DNA of 64,000 nt from Halpernia humi (GTDB lineage Bacteria > Bacteroidota > Bacteroidia > Flavobacteriales > Weeksellaceae): contig NZ_FNUS01000004.1 in the NCBI RefSeq assembly GCF_900108025.1, positions 1 through 64,000 on the forward strand, given 5' to 3'. Positions within the stretch are counted from its first letter, which is position 1, and each line of letters starts with the position of its first letter. This document shows positions 7,988-17,440 of the stretch, piece by piece. The notes below the pieces were generated by a model. It made no database searches and was not told the DNA's origin. It saw nothing but the letters and a program-made list of their open reading frames with translations. A program made the position numbers and the translations under genes.

Positions 7988-10477
7988 CTAATTTTTATTA
8001 AAAATTCTCATGATTTTATTCCGTATTTTTATTAGGGTTGGTTCTGCATAATTTTTATCTTCTTCAAAATACCCGTAGCCATACCCGTAGCCATACCCGT
8101 AGCCATACCCATAACCATAGCCTTGCTGTACAGCGAAATCATTATAAACTAAGCCCAAATGTTTAATTTCTTGGTCTCTATATTTCTCCATTATCATCTT
8201 CAACATATATTTTTCTGTGTATTCATGGCGTACAACATATACAGTGGCATCCGCATGATTCATCAATTCAAAAGAATCCGCGACTAAACCTACTGGCGGG
8301 GAATCTATTATTATAAAATCATATATTTTTCTTAATTCTGAAATTAAATTGATATTTCGCTCGCTCATCAGTAGTTCTGAAGGATTTGGCGGTATTGGAC
8401 CAGAAGTGGCAACATCTAAACCTTTAATTCTTGTGGAATTTATAATTTGATCCATTGTAACTTCGCCTGTAAGATAATTTGAAATACCATATTTATTATC
8501 TATTTTAAAATCTCCAAATATTTTAGGTTTACGCAAATCCATACCCAGAAGAATAGTTTTTTTACCACTTAAGCCAAGTACAGAAGCGAGATTTATAGAA
8601 ATATAGGTTTTCCCTTCGCCTCCGACGGAGGATGTTACCAAAATTACTTTACTTTTATCTTCCTCATTAGTCAAAAATCTCAAATTAGCACGAATACCGC
8701 GATACGCTTCGGAAACAGAAGATTTCGGTTGTTCTAAAACGGTGAGATTATTATCGTGGCTATTTTTCCCGATTACACCCAAAAGTGGAATTTTCGTTAC
8801 TTGAATAAGTTCTTTAATATTTCTAATTTTATTATCAAGCAATTCACTTAAAAGCAATATAAGCAAAGGTATGAGTAGCAACCCGCCTATAATTAAATAC
8901 TTTGCACGTTGAATGTTTGGCGCGATTGGATATTGGCCTAAATTTTTTGCAGGATCGATTACTTTTATATCAGATTGATTATTACCTGCAAAGCGAATTT
9001 GAGTTTCATTTTGTTTGGAAAGAAGCGAATTGTACGTGGCCTCAATCATATTATAACCGCGCTCTACATCTAAATATTTTCGTTCTTTCTCTGGAAATGT
9101 GGTTAAATTATGATCGGCTGAAGCGATTTTTGAATTAATATCGCTAAGTTGATCTGCGAATATTCCATAATATTTCTGAAGGCTGCCTTGAGATTTTCCA
9201 CGCGCATCACTTATTTGCCGATTTATTTCTAACATTGGTGCAGAATTTGGCTGATAAATCGTTGCTAGTTCTCGCCTTTTCTCATAAAGTGCTTTCATTT
9301 CTGAAACAGTTGCGGCAAACATACCATCATCAATTCCTGCTGCATTAAGGCTTATCAATTTGTCTAAATTTGCGGTCGCAACAGAATTTCTTATATTATT
9401 AAGAGAATTGATTTTAGTAATAAGTTCTGCCTTTTTTGCGTCGAGATCTTTTATTTCGGTGAGTAATTTTTCATCTCGGTTTGTGACATCATATAAGCCT
9501 TCATTAATTTTTAAATTATTTAATTTTTCGGCGCTAGAATCTAGTTTTTTTCTAATCTTCTTTAGATTCAAATCAATATAATCGGCAGTATTTCTATCTA
9601 CTACATTTTTATCTTCTAATCGCTTTTGAATAAGTTCTGCGACTGATTTATTTAAAAAATTAACAGTTCCATTAAGATTATAACCTCTTTTGGTAATAAT
9701 CATAATAGAGGCAATTTCACGATCAAAATCTACACTGATACTGTTAACTATCGCATTTACCGCATCATTTACAGTGGATAGCGAAATGATTATATTTTCT
9801 AATTTTATAGGTGTCTTTTCTGGGTTTTTCACCAGTTTAAAGCGCAAATTTGGACTTGTGTACCACTCGCCTACGGTTATGATTTTATTTCCTGGACGGG
9901 CAAAAGCGGGTACGCTTTGAAAGCCTTCTGCGGTGTAATTGTAGAGATAGGTAGATTGGCCTTCATTTGGAAGTTCCACTTCATATCTATCGCCACCTTT
10001 TGGTATCAAAGTAATAGCATAATTAACCTGCTGTAAATGGTTTTTATCTATTTCCATGAAAACAGGCGAATCATTTTTATCCAAATATGTTGCTTTAATG
10101 AGACCTTTTGTGGAATAGTTATAAAATAAACCCAACTGTTTCACCAAATATTCATTATGTGTTCTGGAAAGGAGCATTTTTTTTAAAAATACACCGTCCT
10201 GATTTCCTGTTTGCCCCCAAATAAAATTGATGGATTGGTTTGGTGTGAAATAACTTGCTGTATTGTTAGAAATACTCAAGGAAAGATTGGATGCGTAGAT
10301 TCTTTGTGCGTAATATTTACTATAAATGTAAGAAATGCCATAGCCAATAATTCCCATCAAAACAAACCAATACCAATATTTGAGTAGTTTTCGAAGAAAA
10401 TGCTCAATATCAAAAAAGGCGAATGTTCCTATTTTCTCTTTCGTGGGGCTGTCTGCCTTTATACTTTCTGGAATCAT
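7988..10477 (-). CDS. Wzc-type polysaccharide co-polymerase / tyrosine autokinase
   Basis: Inner-membrane protein controlling chain length and export of capsule or exopolysaccharide. The 829 residues hold an N-terminal Wzz domain with one membrane helix (about 37-55), a long periplasmic coiled-coil region (about 290-500), a second helix (about 530-550), and a cytoplasmic BY-kinase: Walker A GGEGKT, Walker A' ILLGMDLRKP, Walker B FIIIDSPP. The C-terminal tyrosine cluster is nine perfect Gly-Tyr dipeptides before EEDKNY, an unusually regular form of the autophosphorylation tail. It is followed 4 bp upstream by wza, and the pair starts the export part of the locus. Confidence 0.92.
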   Translation of the reverse strand: MIPESIKADSPTKEKIGTFAFFDIEHFLRKLLKYWYWFVLMGIIGYGISYIYSKYYAQRIYASNLSLSISNNTASYFTPNQSINFIWGQTGNQDGVFLKKMLLSRTHNEYLVKQLGLFYNYSTKGLIKATYLDKNDSPVFMEIDKNHLQQVNYAITLIPKGGDRYEVELPNEGQSTYLYNYTAEGFQSVPAFARPGNKIITVGEWYTSPNLRFKLVKNPEKTPIKLENIIISLSTVNDAVNAIVNSISVDFDREIASIMIITKRGYNLNGTVNFLNKSVAELIQKRLEDKNVVDRNTADYIDLNLKKIRKKLDSSAEKLNNLKINEGLYDVTNRDEKLLTEIKDLDAKKAELITKINSLNNIRNSVATANLDKLISLNAAGIDDGMFAATVSEMKALYEKRRELATIYQPNSAPMLEINRQISDARGKSQGSLQKYYGIFADQLSDINSKIASADHNLTTFPEKERKYLDVERGYNMIEATYNSLLSKQNETQIRFAGNNQSDIKVIDPAKNLGQYPIAPNIQRAKYLIIGGLLLIPLLILLLSELLDNKIRNIKELIQVTKIPLLGVIGKNSHDNNLTVLEQPKSSVSEAYRGIRANLRFLTNEEDKSKVILVTSSVGGEGKTYISINLASVLGLSGKKTILLGMDLRKPKIFGDFKIDNKYGISNYLTGEVTMDQIINSTRIKGLDVATSGPIPPNPSELLMSERNINLISELRKIYDFIIIDSPPVGLVADSFELMNHADATVYVVRHEYTEKYMLKMIMEKYRDQEIKHLGLVYNDFAVQQGYGYGYGYGYGYGYGYGYFEEDKNYAEPTLIKIRNKIMRIFNKN
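8069..8122 (-). repeat. Minisatellite coding the Gly-Tyr tail of Wzc
   Basis: Fifty-four bases encode nine Gly-Tyr pairs. Much of it is an exact 12-bp tandem unit (GGCTACGGGTAT on the coding strand, three times and more), so slipped-strand changes would add or remove Gly-Tyr pairs in frame. Confidence 0.85.
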
Positions 10478-10481
10478 AGGC

Positions 10482-11330
10482 TTATAGTCTGGAGAGAATT
10501 AAATATATAGAAAGTGCTGTGGTAATTACACCAACGCCTGTAGTAATAGTCTGTATGGGGTCTTTACCGAATCCATTAAGATTTTTCGGTCTGGTGCTCA
10601 AATAAATTTCATCCCCATTTTGCACCCAATAATAGGGCGAGTTCATCGCATCTTGTCTGGTAAGATCAATGCGTGCTATCTTTATGCCTTCGGGTAATTT
10701 TCGGTGGATTTCTATGTTGGTTTTATCTACCGTTCTGTTTAGTCCGCCGTTATCTGCAAGTGCTTCTGTTAGTGTTAAAGTGTTCTTGTGCGCAATTTTT
10801 TCACCTGTGATGCCCACGGTTTCTGTATCGCCAATTATGGTATAAGTGATGCCACCAAGGCTTAATCTAACTTGAGATTTTCCATCTAAGAAATTTTCAT
10901 TTACTTTTTGTTGTATTTCTTCTGAAACTTCTTTTATTGTTCTTCCTTCTGCTTTTATATAGCCGATACCAAAAATATTAATATCGCCATCTCTCTCTAC
11001 TTTTAAACCATTAAAATAAATACTTGCATTTCCTGAACTTGATCCCACTCCTGCAGTTGAAACACCAGTAATATTAGGATTATTAGCAGAACTACTCGTG
11101 TTTAAAGAAGAATAAAATTGTGCAGCATCTCCTTTTGGCGTGGTCACAATATTCAACGTAAGAATGTCGTTTTGCGTGATTCTATATTCTGGTATATTGT
11201 ATGGCACAAGTCCTTCTTCGTTAATCACCAAACTTTCACTAGGTTGAAAATATCGCACATCTTTAGATGTAACGCATGATGTAAGTAAAAATCCAGAAAA
11301 TAAAATTAATATAAACTTAAGAAATTTCAT
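10482..11330 (-). CDS. Wza-type polysaccharide export lipoprotein
   Basis: Outer-membrane export channel subunit working with Wzc. The 282-aa protein has a lipoprotein signal (FLLTSC, Cys about 19), the Poly_export domain (YNIPEYRITQNDILTLNIVT) and an SLBB-type segment (GITGEKIAHKNTLTLTEALADNGGL). A C-terminal hydrophobic stretch (about 260-280) may anchor it. The start at 11330 is chosen since the seven extra upstream residues precede the signal sequence. It carries a Ser/Asn/Gly-rich insert (about residues 82-105). The wzc gene follows after 4 bp. Confidence 0.9.
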   Translation of the reverse strand: MKFLKFILILFSGFLLTSCVTSKDVRYFQPSESLVINEEGLVPYNIPEYRITQNDILTLNIVTTPKGDAAQFYSSLNTSSSANNPNITGVSTAGVGSSSGNASIYFNGLKVERDGDINIFGIGYIKAEGRTIKEVSEEIQQKVNENFLDGKSQVRLSLGGITYTIIGDTETVGITGEKIAHKNTLTLTEALADNGGLNRTVDKTNIEIHRKLPEGIKIARIDLTRQDAMNSPYYWVQNGDEIYLSTRPKNLNGFGKDPIQTITTGVGVITTALSIYLILSRL

Positions 11331-11361
11331 AGTTGTGTATAAAGGTTGCAAAAATACAGAT

Positions 11362-12477
11362 TTAATTGGTTTTTTTCAATTTATATTTAATTTCCGGAAT
11401 TATAGCACCCACAAAACCAAAAAACATAATCAAAAATAGTAAAAGATTATTATTTAAATGTCTAAAAAAATAGGCAAATGCGACAATTAATAAATAATAA
11501 GCAATGATATAAAATGTAGATCTTCTGTGTGTATAACCCAAACGTAAGAGTTTATGGTGGATATGATTGGTATCTGCATCAAAAGGTGACTTACCCGTAA
11601 ATATTCTTATTAAAATAACGTGCAAAGTATCAACTATAGGTAAAATTAATATCGCAACTGCAATTACAGGCGCACTTTCCAAATGGTAATGGGGAATATT
11701 TACTATTTTTCTATCTATAAAGATATTTATAAAACAAATTCCTGTAAATGCGAGCAAAAAACCTAAAACCATGGATCCTGTATCGCCCATAAATATTTTT
11801 TTATTTCTATAATTAGATAAATTATAATATAAAAAAGCAATAGCAGAGCCAACAATAATCGCAGATAATATCACCAAAGGATAGTTATAAGGTCCCAAAC
11901 GAAAGTAACTGACACCAAAAAATATACTGCATACAACAGAGTACATACCTGCTAATCCATCAATTCCATCAATTAAATTAAAAGCATTAATTAAAATCAC
12001 AAAAGTGACTACCGTAAAAACAACACTAAACCAATAGTTTAATTCATTAATACCAAAAACACCAAACAAACTCCCTATTCTCACATCTGAACCTATCACC
12101 ATAAGCAGTGAAACGAGTACCTGGGCAATCAATTTTTTGTACGCCCGCATAATCATAATATCATCCATCACACCTATATAAAGCAAAATTATAAGTGATG
12201 CGAATAGAAATTTGTACTCATTAAAAAGTTTATTTGCGAAAATTGGTGCACAAACACAAAGTGAAAAAACAATAGCAATACCACCAAGATTAGATATTTT
12301 CCGCAGATGAGAACTTCTAGAGCCTGGTTCATCCATCAGATTCTTTCTCATAGATATTTTTATAATAGCAGGAATAGAGAAAAACGTAATTGCAAATGAA
12401 CACAAAAATCCCAATAATAATTTAATCCAAAAAACTGGAAAATGCATTGTTGTCAAAAAAATTTCTAATTTTTCCAT
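11362..12477 (-). CDS. WecA/MraY-family sugar-phosphate transferase
   Basis: Probable initiating enzyme of the exopolysaccharide: transfers a sugar-1-phosphate (HexNAc-type in the family) from a UDP-sugar to undecaprenyl phosphate in the inner membrane. The 371-aa polytopic protein has about ten helices and the family motifs NAFNLIDGIDGLAG, FMGDTGSMVLGF and HIHHKLLRLGYTHRR. The start at 12477 gives a normal N-terminus; the longer frame runs 26 codons into the neighbouring gene. It lies between the polymerase-like gene and wza. Confidence 0.88.
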   Translation of the reverse strand: MEKLEIFLTTMHFPVFWIKLLLGFLCSFAITFFSIPAIIKISMRKNLMDEPGSRSSHLRKISNLGGIAIVFSLCVCAPIFANKLFNEYKFLFASLIILLYIGVMDDIMIMRAYKKLIAQVLVSLLMVIGSDVRIGSLFGVFGINELNYWFSVVFTVVTFVILINAFNLIDGIDGLAGMYSVVCSIFFGVSYFRLGPYNYPLVILSAIIVGSAIAFLYYNLSNYRNKKIFMGDTGSMVLGFLLAFTGICFINIFIDRKIVNIPHYHLESAPVIAVAILILPIVDTLHVILIRIFTGKSPFDADTNHIHHKLLRLGYTHRRSTFYIIAYYLLIVAFAYFFRHLNNNLLLFLIMFFGFVGAIIPEIKYKLKKTN

Positions 12478-12481
12478 AATC

Positions 12482-13612
12482 CTAATTCCAAAGATAACTT
12501 TTATAACTATTCGGCGTAAAACGGCCACTTGCACCCTGATATTGCGTAAAAACAAAGTAATAAAAAATCACGAAAATCACCAATATTATATGCAAAAATT
12601 TTTTATAAGCAGTGTTTTGTATTATAGCCAAATTATTTGGAATTATAAATGCTGCAAACGCTAAATAAACAGCAGGCAATCTGGTAGAAAATATAGGGCT
12701 TCCTCTCATTATAAAAAATATACAAATCCCTATTAATCCTAAGTTGCGCATATATTCATAATATGGAATTCTTCTGCAAGATTCTTCATCAAACGTTAAA
12801 ATGAAAAATAAATAAAGTAAACTTATTAAATCTAAAAATTTTATAGCTCCCGTTTGTTCTACTTGCACATTCACATAATCCGAATAACCTTGGTAAACCT
12901 CTTGCGGCGCTATTGCATTTAGAAATCCTAAATTATTATAAATCTCAAAAGGCGACAAAATCATACAAAACAAAACAATCGCAATTATTCTCGTCTTGTT
13001 GAGTTTCACTCTTACCAACCAATATGCAGGAAAAAAAACTGCTGCAGTTTTATGAAAACCTAATGCAAAATACATAATGATTATAAACATTAACAAATTT
13101 CTCTCTTTTATATATTTAAAAGAAAAAATACACAAACCCATTGCTAAACCTTGCCGCATTTGCCCACTATCTGAAAGAAAATACGCAGGTATTACATACA
13201 ACATCAAGGCTGTTGCAGGAAAAACCACATTTTTCTCCATCGCATAATATTTCGGAACGATTGCTACGATGGAAACAAACAACGTAAAGATAAAAAATGG
13301 CAAACCAATAAGAAAAAATATATTGTTGAAAAACAAATAAAACCACTCAATCTCCAAATTATTATTTTGAAAAAGGGCCTTAGAAAATAGTTCCCCGAAA
13401 TTAGTATTCAGCGGAAAAAAACTATACATCTGCTCATACACAGGATAATCTGCACCTACTCCTTTTCTAAAACCGGCTAGCAATATTAAGATTAAAACTA
13501 CAATCCAAACACTTTTGTAGATTTTAAATTCATTAGCATAAACCTCCAAAAAGCTGTAAACAATTAGAATTATGATGGTAATCGTGTAAACAGGATGTAA
13601 AAATTGCATCAA
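12482..13612 (-). CDS. EpsG/Wzy-like polysaccharide polymerase
   Basis: 376-aa inner-membrane protein with ten or so helices and the EpsG-family N-terminal motif (ILLAGFRKGVGADYPVYEQMY). Family members polymerise exopolysaccharide repeat units. A large loop with conserved charged residues (about 225-265) follows the middle helices. Only 13 bp separate it from the GT2 gene upstream and 4 bp from the WecA-like gene downstream, consistent with one polysaccharide operon. Confidence 0.82.
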   Translation of the reverse strand: MMQFLHPVYTITIIILIVYSFLEVYANEFKIYKSVWIVVLILILLAGFRKGVGADYPVYEQMYSFFPLNTNFGELFSKALFQNNNLEIEWFYLFFNNIFFLIGLPFFIFTLFVSIVAIVPKYYAMEKNVVFPATALMLYVIPAYFLSDSGQMRQGLAMGLCIFSFKYIKERNLLMFIIIMYFALGFHKTAAVFFPAYWLVRVKLNKTRIIAIVLFCMILSPFEIYNNLGFLNAIAPQEVYQGYSDYVNVQVEQTGAIKFLDLISLLYLFFILTFDEESCRRIPYYEYMRNLGLIGICIFFIMRGSPIFSTRLPAVYLAFAAFIIPNNLAIIQNTAYKKFLHIILVIFVIFYYFVFTQYQGASGRFTPNSYKSYLWN

Positions 13613-13625
13613 AAGAGATTGTGTT

Positions 13626-14615
13626 TTATATAATTTTCCTTATCCAATTCTGCATTCCACAAAAACAGAATAAATAATATATCATTTTTTTTCGTGGCAA
13701 AGATAAGAGATAATTTTTACCAAACCTTTTATAACGCAAAATTTCACCAAGTTTAATGCGATTTTCTGTTTTAAATTCTAGATAATCTTTAAATAAAATT
13801 TCAGCAGTTTGCTCATTTTTTACAAAAGCATAATAAGCCAAAAAACTATAAACACCTTCAAATATAAAAAACCGTTTCAGTTCTAATTCCAAATCTGCAA
13901 AATCAGAATTTTTAAATGCTACCGCTACATTTTTTACGGCCTTAAAAATATCCAAACCTTTCTCTGTATGCGTTTTGCTAATAGAATTTTGCCTTTCAAA
14001 ATACTGATAATGGTACTTTTGCGTGTGGGCGATCGTTTTACATTCTAGCAATATTTGCGGAATAAGTTCTATATCTTCAAAATGCATGTTTTTTTGAAAT
14101 CGCTTCTCCAAGAACAAATCCTTTCGGAATAATTTGTTGCACGCGAAATAAGATAAATCAGCAAAAACAGAAAAATTTTTCCTTAAATCTACCACCTCAG
14201 GAAGATTCGGAATTTGCGTTAATTTTTGAACAATTTCACCTTTTTCATCTACTTTTTGCAAATTACAAATCACCATTTCAGCAGCATATTTTTCTGCTAA
14301 AGCATACATTTCATCAAACATTTCTTCCGAAATATAATCATCACTATCTACAAAACCGATGTAATCTCCCATCGCTTCATCAAGTCCGAAATTTCTGGCA
14401 TCACTTAAGCCGCCGTTTTCTTTTCTAAACGCTTTTATTTTATCCGGAAACTTTTCTTGAAATTGATTAATAATATTTTGCGAATCATCTTGGCTTCCAT
14501 CATTTACCACAATTATTTCTACATCATCTAAACTTTGCTTTACCAAAGAATTTAAGCATTTTTCCAAATGTTCTTCTACATTATAAACCGGAACGATGAT
14601 GGAAACTTTTGGCAT
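13626..14615 (-). CDS. Glycosyltransferase family 2
   Basis: Cytoplasmic GT-A enzyme adding one sugar to the exopolysaccharide repeat unit; donor and acceptor are unknown. The 329-aa protein starts VSIIVPVYNVEEHLEKCL, has IIVVNDGSQDDS (nucleotide binding), RKENGGLSDARNFGL and the DXD-type VDSDDYI near residue 92. The C-terminal third is basic with aromatic residues, typical for membrane association. First gene of the block ending with wzc. Confidence 0.88.
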   Translation of the reverse strand: MPKVSIIVPVYNVEEHLEKCLNSLVKQSLDDVEIIVVNDGSQDDSQNIINQFQEKFPDKIKAFRKENGGLSDARNFGLDEAMGDYIGFVDSDDYISEEMFDEMYALAEKYAAEMVICNLQKVDEKGEIVQKLTQIPNLPEVVDLRKNFSVFADLSYFACNKLFRKDLFLEKRFQKNMHFEDIELIPQILLECKTIAHTQKYHYQYFERQNSISKTHTEKGLDIFKAVKNVAVAFKNSDFADLELELKRFFIFEGVYSFLAYYAFVKNEQTAEILFKDYLEFKTENRIKLGEILRYKRFGKNYLLSLPRKKMIYYLFCFCGMQNWIRKII

Positions 14616-14687
14616 TTTATATTAATTTAATCTAAATATTTTTACAAAAAACACAAATTCAATTGCATTTTATTTAATGTTCTTTGG

Positions 14688-14695
14688 CAAATATA
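14688..14695 (-). promoter_or_regulatory. TAnnTTTG box before the polysaccharide genes
   Basis: TATATTTG on the minus strand, 73 nt upstream of the first GT2 gene of the block. A TTG lies too far upstream (26 nt) to be a good -33 element. It separates this GT2 from the next one (14780-15781), which probably has its own transcript. Confidence 0.4.
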
Positions 14696-14779
14696 AAATT
14701 TTTAATAAATAAAACACCTCACAAAACAACGCAACAAAATCAAAACCAACTTCTTTGCACTTAAAAAAAAATTATTCAA

Positions 14780-15781
14780 CTAATTTTTATAAAAATGACT
14801 TGGAAAAGCCTCTTCTGGCTTTTGCCGAAAAACATTGAGCAAAAACCAAGATTTTAGGAAACCAAAGCCGTAAGAAAAAAGTTGTATGTAACTGGAAATC
14901 ACCGCCAAAGATGCAATACTTACATTTCTGGTTTTCCATAAAGCGTGAAAGAAAATTACAAATGTGTAAAGACCATAAAGCCCTAAAAGCAAACCATTTA
15001 GCCACATAAAATAATTGAAAATCCCCAGAAAATAACCCAGCAAAAAGAGCGAAGGAAACGCAAAAGTGAGTTTTGTAAACTCCGGATGACGTTGATTTAA
15101 AATCGGTCTCGCCACACCAAATTGATAAACTTGCTTAGAAAATTTGCCAAAATCTGTTCTTCTTTTGTGATAAACGCCAATATTTTCGAAAAATCTTGTC
15201 GAGAAATTGTGTTCCCACAAAGTCATCGACAAATCTGGATCTTCACCAATACGTAAATCTGAAAAACCGCCGACTTCTAAAAAAGCACTTTTTTTCACGC
15301 CCATATTAAAACTTCTCGGTTGAAATTTTGTGACGGATTTTGCATTCCCTCGAATTCCGCCGGTGGTGAAAACGGAAGTCATCGAATAGGAAATTGCCTT
15401 TTGAATTAAATTAAAACCTTTGTGCGCTTTATCTGCGCCACCAAAAGCATCACAAGGATTTTCTGAAAGATTTTTCTTAATATTTTCAATGTAATCTTCC
15501 TCAACAATCACATCAGAATCTACAAAAACCAACCAATCATTTTTGGCTCTTTTGGCGCCGTAATTTCTAGATAAACCTGGCCCAGAATTGGGTTTTCGGA
15601 AAAACTGAATATTCAAAGTTTCAGAAAAAAGTTCAATAGTTGGAAGCAAAGCGATTTTTGAACCATCATCAACAACAATAATTTCAAAATCTTTATCGGT
15701 TTGCGCCAATAACGAATTGAGCAACTCGAAAAGTTCGTCTTTGCGATTGTAGATGGCGATGATTATTGAGATTGAATTCAA
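14780..15781 (-). CDS. Membrane-associated glycosyltransferase family 2
   Basis: 333-aa GT2 enzyme: ISIIIAIYNRKDELFELLNS at the start, IIVVDDGS, NSGPGLSRNYGAKRA and the DXD motif VDSDV near residue 92, then SFNMGVKKSAFLEVGGF and GEDPDL (acceptor-side acidic motif). Three to four hydrophobic helices fill about residues 235-310. The combination resembles processive or lipid-linked sugar transferases of surface polysaccharide pathways. It precedes the polysaccharide operon on the same strand by 160 bp. Confidence 0.87.
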   Translation of the reverse strand: MNSISIIIAIYNRKDELFELLNSLLAQTDKDFEIIVVDDGSKIALLPTIELFSETLNIQFFRKPNSGPGLSRNYGAKRAKNDWLVFVDSDVIVEEDYIENIKKNLSENPCDAFGGADKAHKGFNLIQKAISYSMTSVFTTGGIRGNAKSVTKFQPRSFNMGVKKSAFLEVGGFSDLRIGEDPDLSMTLWEHNFSTRFFENIGVYHKRRTDFGKFSKQVYQFGVARPILNQRHPEFTKLTFAFPSLFLLGYFLGIFNYFMWLNGLLLGLYGLYTFVIFFHALWKTRNVSIASLAVISSYIQLFSYGFGFLKSWFLLNVFRQKPEEAFPSHFYKN

Positions 15782-15840
15782 TTTAACAATGTATTTAATT
15801 TAAGAATGTAACAATTAATTTAGATCGGTATGTTAAACTG

Positions 15841-17010
15841 TTATATTGTTTCATTATTTAACTTATGAATCTTTTTCGTCCCTTCATACATTTCATATTG
15901 CAAAAATCTGCATTCTAATTTCCCGTTGAATAATTTTATTTTTCTGGAAGGTCTTAAACCCACTTTTTTTACGGCTTCTAAATCTGAAGAAATCATCCAT
16001 GCTAAAGTATTTGGGTAATTTTTCTTAAAAGTATCGCCAATTTTGCTGTAAAAATCTTCGTCTGTAATTTCAATTCTCTCGTCATAAGGCGGATTGAAAA
16101 CCATCAACAAAGGAAATAATTCTTTTTTACTGTCGAAAAAGTTTTGCTTTCTTACTTCAATCACTTCTTCCAATTCTGCGGCAGCAATATTGTCGCCTGC
16201 GGCGTCAAGCATCACATTATCAATATCATAACCGACAATTTTTCCGGTAAATTCTTTAATTCTTTTAATTCGGTTTTCTTTAATGGTCGAAAATAATTCG
16301 GCATCATAATTCGGCCAGTTTTGAAAGCCAAATTCTTTCCGGAAAATCTGCGCCGGCAAATCCATCGCAATCATCGCCGCTTCAATCAATAAAGTCCCAG
16401 AACCACACATTGGATCCAGAAAATTTCCTTTGCCGTCCCAACTTGCCAATTGCAACATTCCTGAGGCTAAAACTTCGTTGATTGGCGCTTCACCTTGGGT
16501 TTTTCTGTAACCTCTTTTAAACAAAGCATCACCAGAAGAATCCAAAGAAATAGTCACCAATTCACGATCGATATGAAGGTGAATTTTTATTTCAGGGTTT
16601 TTAGAATCTACATTTGGGCGCGTGTTGTACTTAAATTTAAAATAATCGACAATCGCATCTTTCATTTTTTGAACCATAAATTGCGAGTGCGAAAATCGGT
16701 CGGAATAAATGGTAGAATCTATGGCAAAACTCTGATCAACGCGCAAATAATCTTCCCAAGGGAAATCAAATAATTTATCATAAAAACGGTTTTCGTCCCA
16801 AGTTTTGAAGGTCAAAATCGGTACTAAAATTTTTAAAGCCGTTCTACAACTGTAATTTATTTTATAAAGAAAACCCAAATCGCCTTCGCAATTGACTGCG
16901 CGGTTTTTCACTTCCACATTTTGTCCGCCCAATTTTTTAATTTCCGCCGCCAAAATTTCTTCTAAACCGAAAAAGGTTTTGATTTGTATTTTTAAATTGT
17001 CTGAATCCAT
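15841..17010 (-). CDS. THUMP-domain class I RNA methyltransferase (RlmL/Trm14-like)
   Basis: Cytoplasmic SAM-dependent RNA guanine-N2 methyltransferase, likely acting on 23S rRNA. The 389-aa protein has an N-terminal ferredoxin-like plus THUMP region (about 1-160), the conserved linker KRGYRKTQGEAPINEVLASGM cut here to its core GYRKTQGEAPINE, SAM-binding DPMCGSGTLLIEAA near 198-211 and catalytic NPPY near 309-312. It matches the N-terminal half of E. coli RlmKL and lacks the RlmK half, as usual outside gammaproteobacteria. Confidence 0.88.
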   Translation of the reverse strand: MDSDNLKIQIKTFFGLEEILAAEIKKLGGQNVEVKNRAVNCEGDLGFLYKINYSCRTALKILVPILTFKTWDENRFYDKLFDFPWEDYLRVDQSFAIDSTIYSDRFSHSQFMVQKMKDAIVDYFKFKYNTRPNVDSKNPEIKIHLHIDRELVTISLDSSGDALFKRGYRKTQGEAPINEVLASGMLQLASWDGKGNFLDPMCGSGTLLIEAAMIAMDLPAQIFRKEFGFQNWPNYDAELFSTIKENRIKRIKEFTGKIVGYDIDNVMLDAAGDNIAAAELEEVIEVRKQNFFDSKKELFPLLMVFNPPYDERIEITDEDFYSKIGDTFKKNYPNTLAWMISSDLEAVKKVGLRPSRKIKLFNGKLECRFLQYEMYEGTKKIHKLNNETI

Positions 17011-17022
17011 AATTAGTTGTTA

Positions 17023-17419
17023 GTTGATAGTTGTCAGTTGATGGTTTTTAGCAAATACATTTTTATCTACTAACATGTCTTATCACATTTTTGCAAATTT
17101 AGTTATTTTTAATGATTGATTATTTTAACCTGTTGTGCATATAGAAAAACATTAAACGCAAAGGCGCAAGTAATTTATTTTCAAATATTTACGTTTATAA
17201 GGCGCAAAGTTTTAACTTCGTTAAAAGTTGAAAATCTTTGATTTTCTTGCGCCTTAGAACTATTTTCATAATAACTAAGTTCTTGCGCCTTTGCGTTTAA
17301 CTTGATTTACGGTTAATTATGCAGCTTGTCTAAATGCACAACAGGTTATTTTAGTATTTTAATAAGAAAATTTTTAAAAGTTACCATCAACTGACAACTA
17401 AATACCATCAACTATCAAC
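17023..17419. repeat. Nested palindromic element filling the intergenic gap
   Basis: The 430-bp gap between two divergent genes is almost one nested inverted repeat. Outer arms: an 18-bp perfect match (17028-17045 with 17383-17400). Next arms: AACCTGTTGTGCAT-type ends (17127-17140 with 17334-17347, one indel). Then a perfect 19-bp pair (17152-17170 with 17283-17301). The core has three small hairpins, including TTTTAAC/GTTAAAA and GAAAATC/GATTTTC. No ORF is present. It looks like a non-autonomous repeat, or several inserted into one another. Confidence 0.7.
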
Positions 17420-17428
17420 CAAAAAACT

Positions 17429-17436
17429 TATTTTTG
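17429..17436 (+). promoter_or_regulatory. TAnnTTTG box, possible leaderless start
   Basis: TATTTTTG ends 4 nt before the ATG of the methyltransferase gene, so transcription would start at the start codon. No TTG -33 element is seen at proper spacing. Confidence 0.4.
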
Positions 17437-17440
17437 CGGA

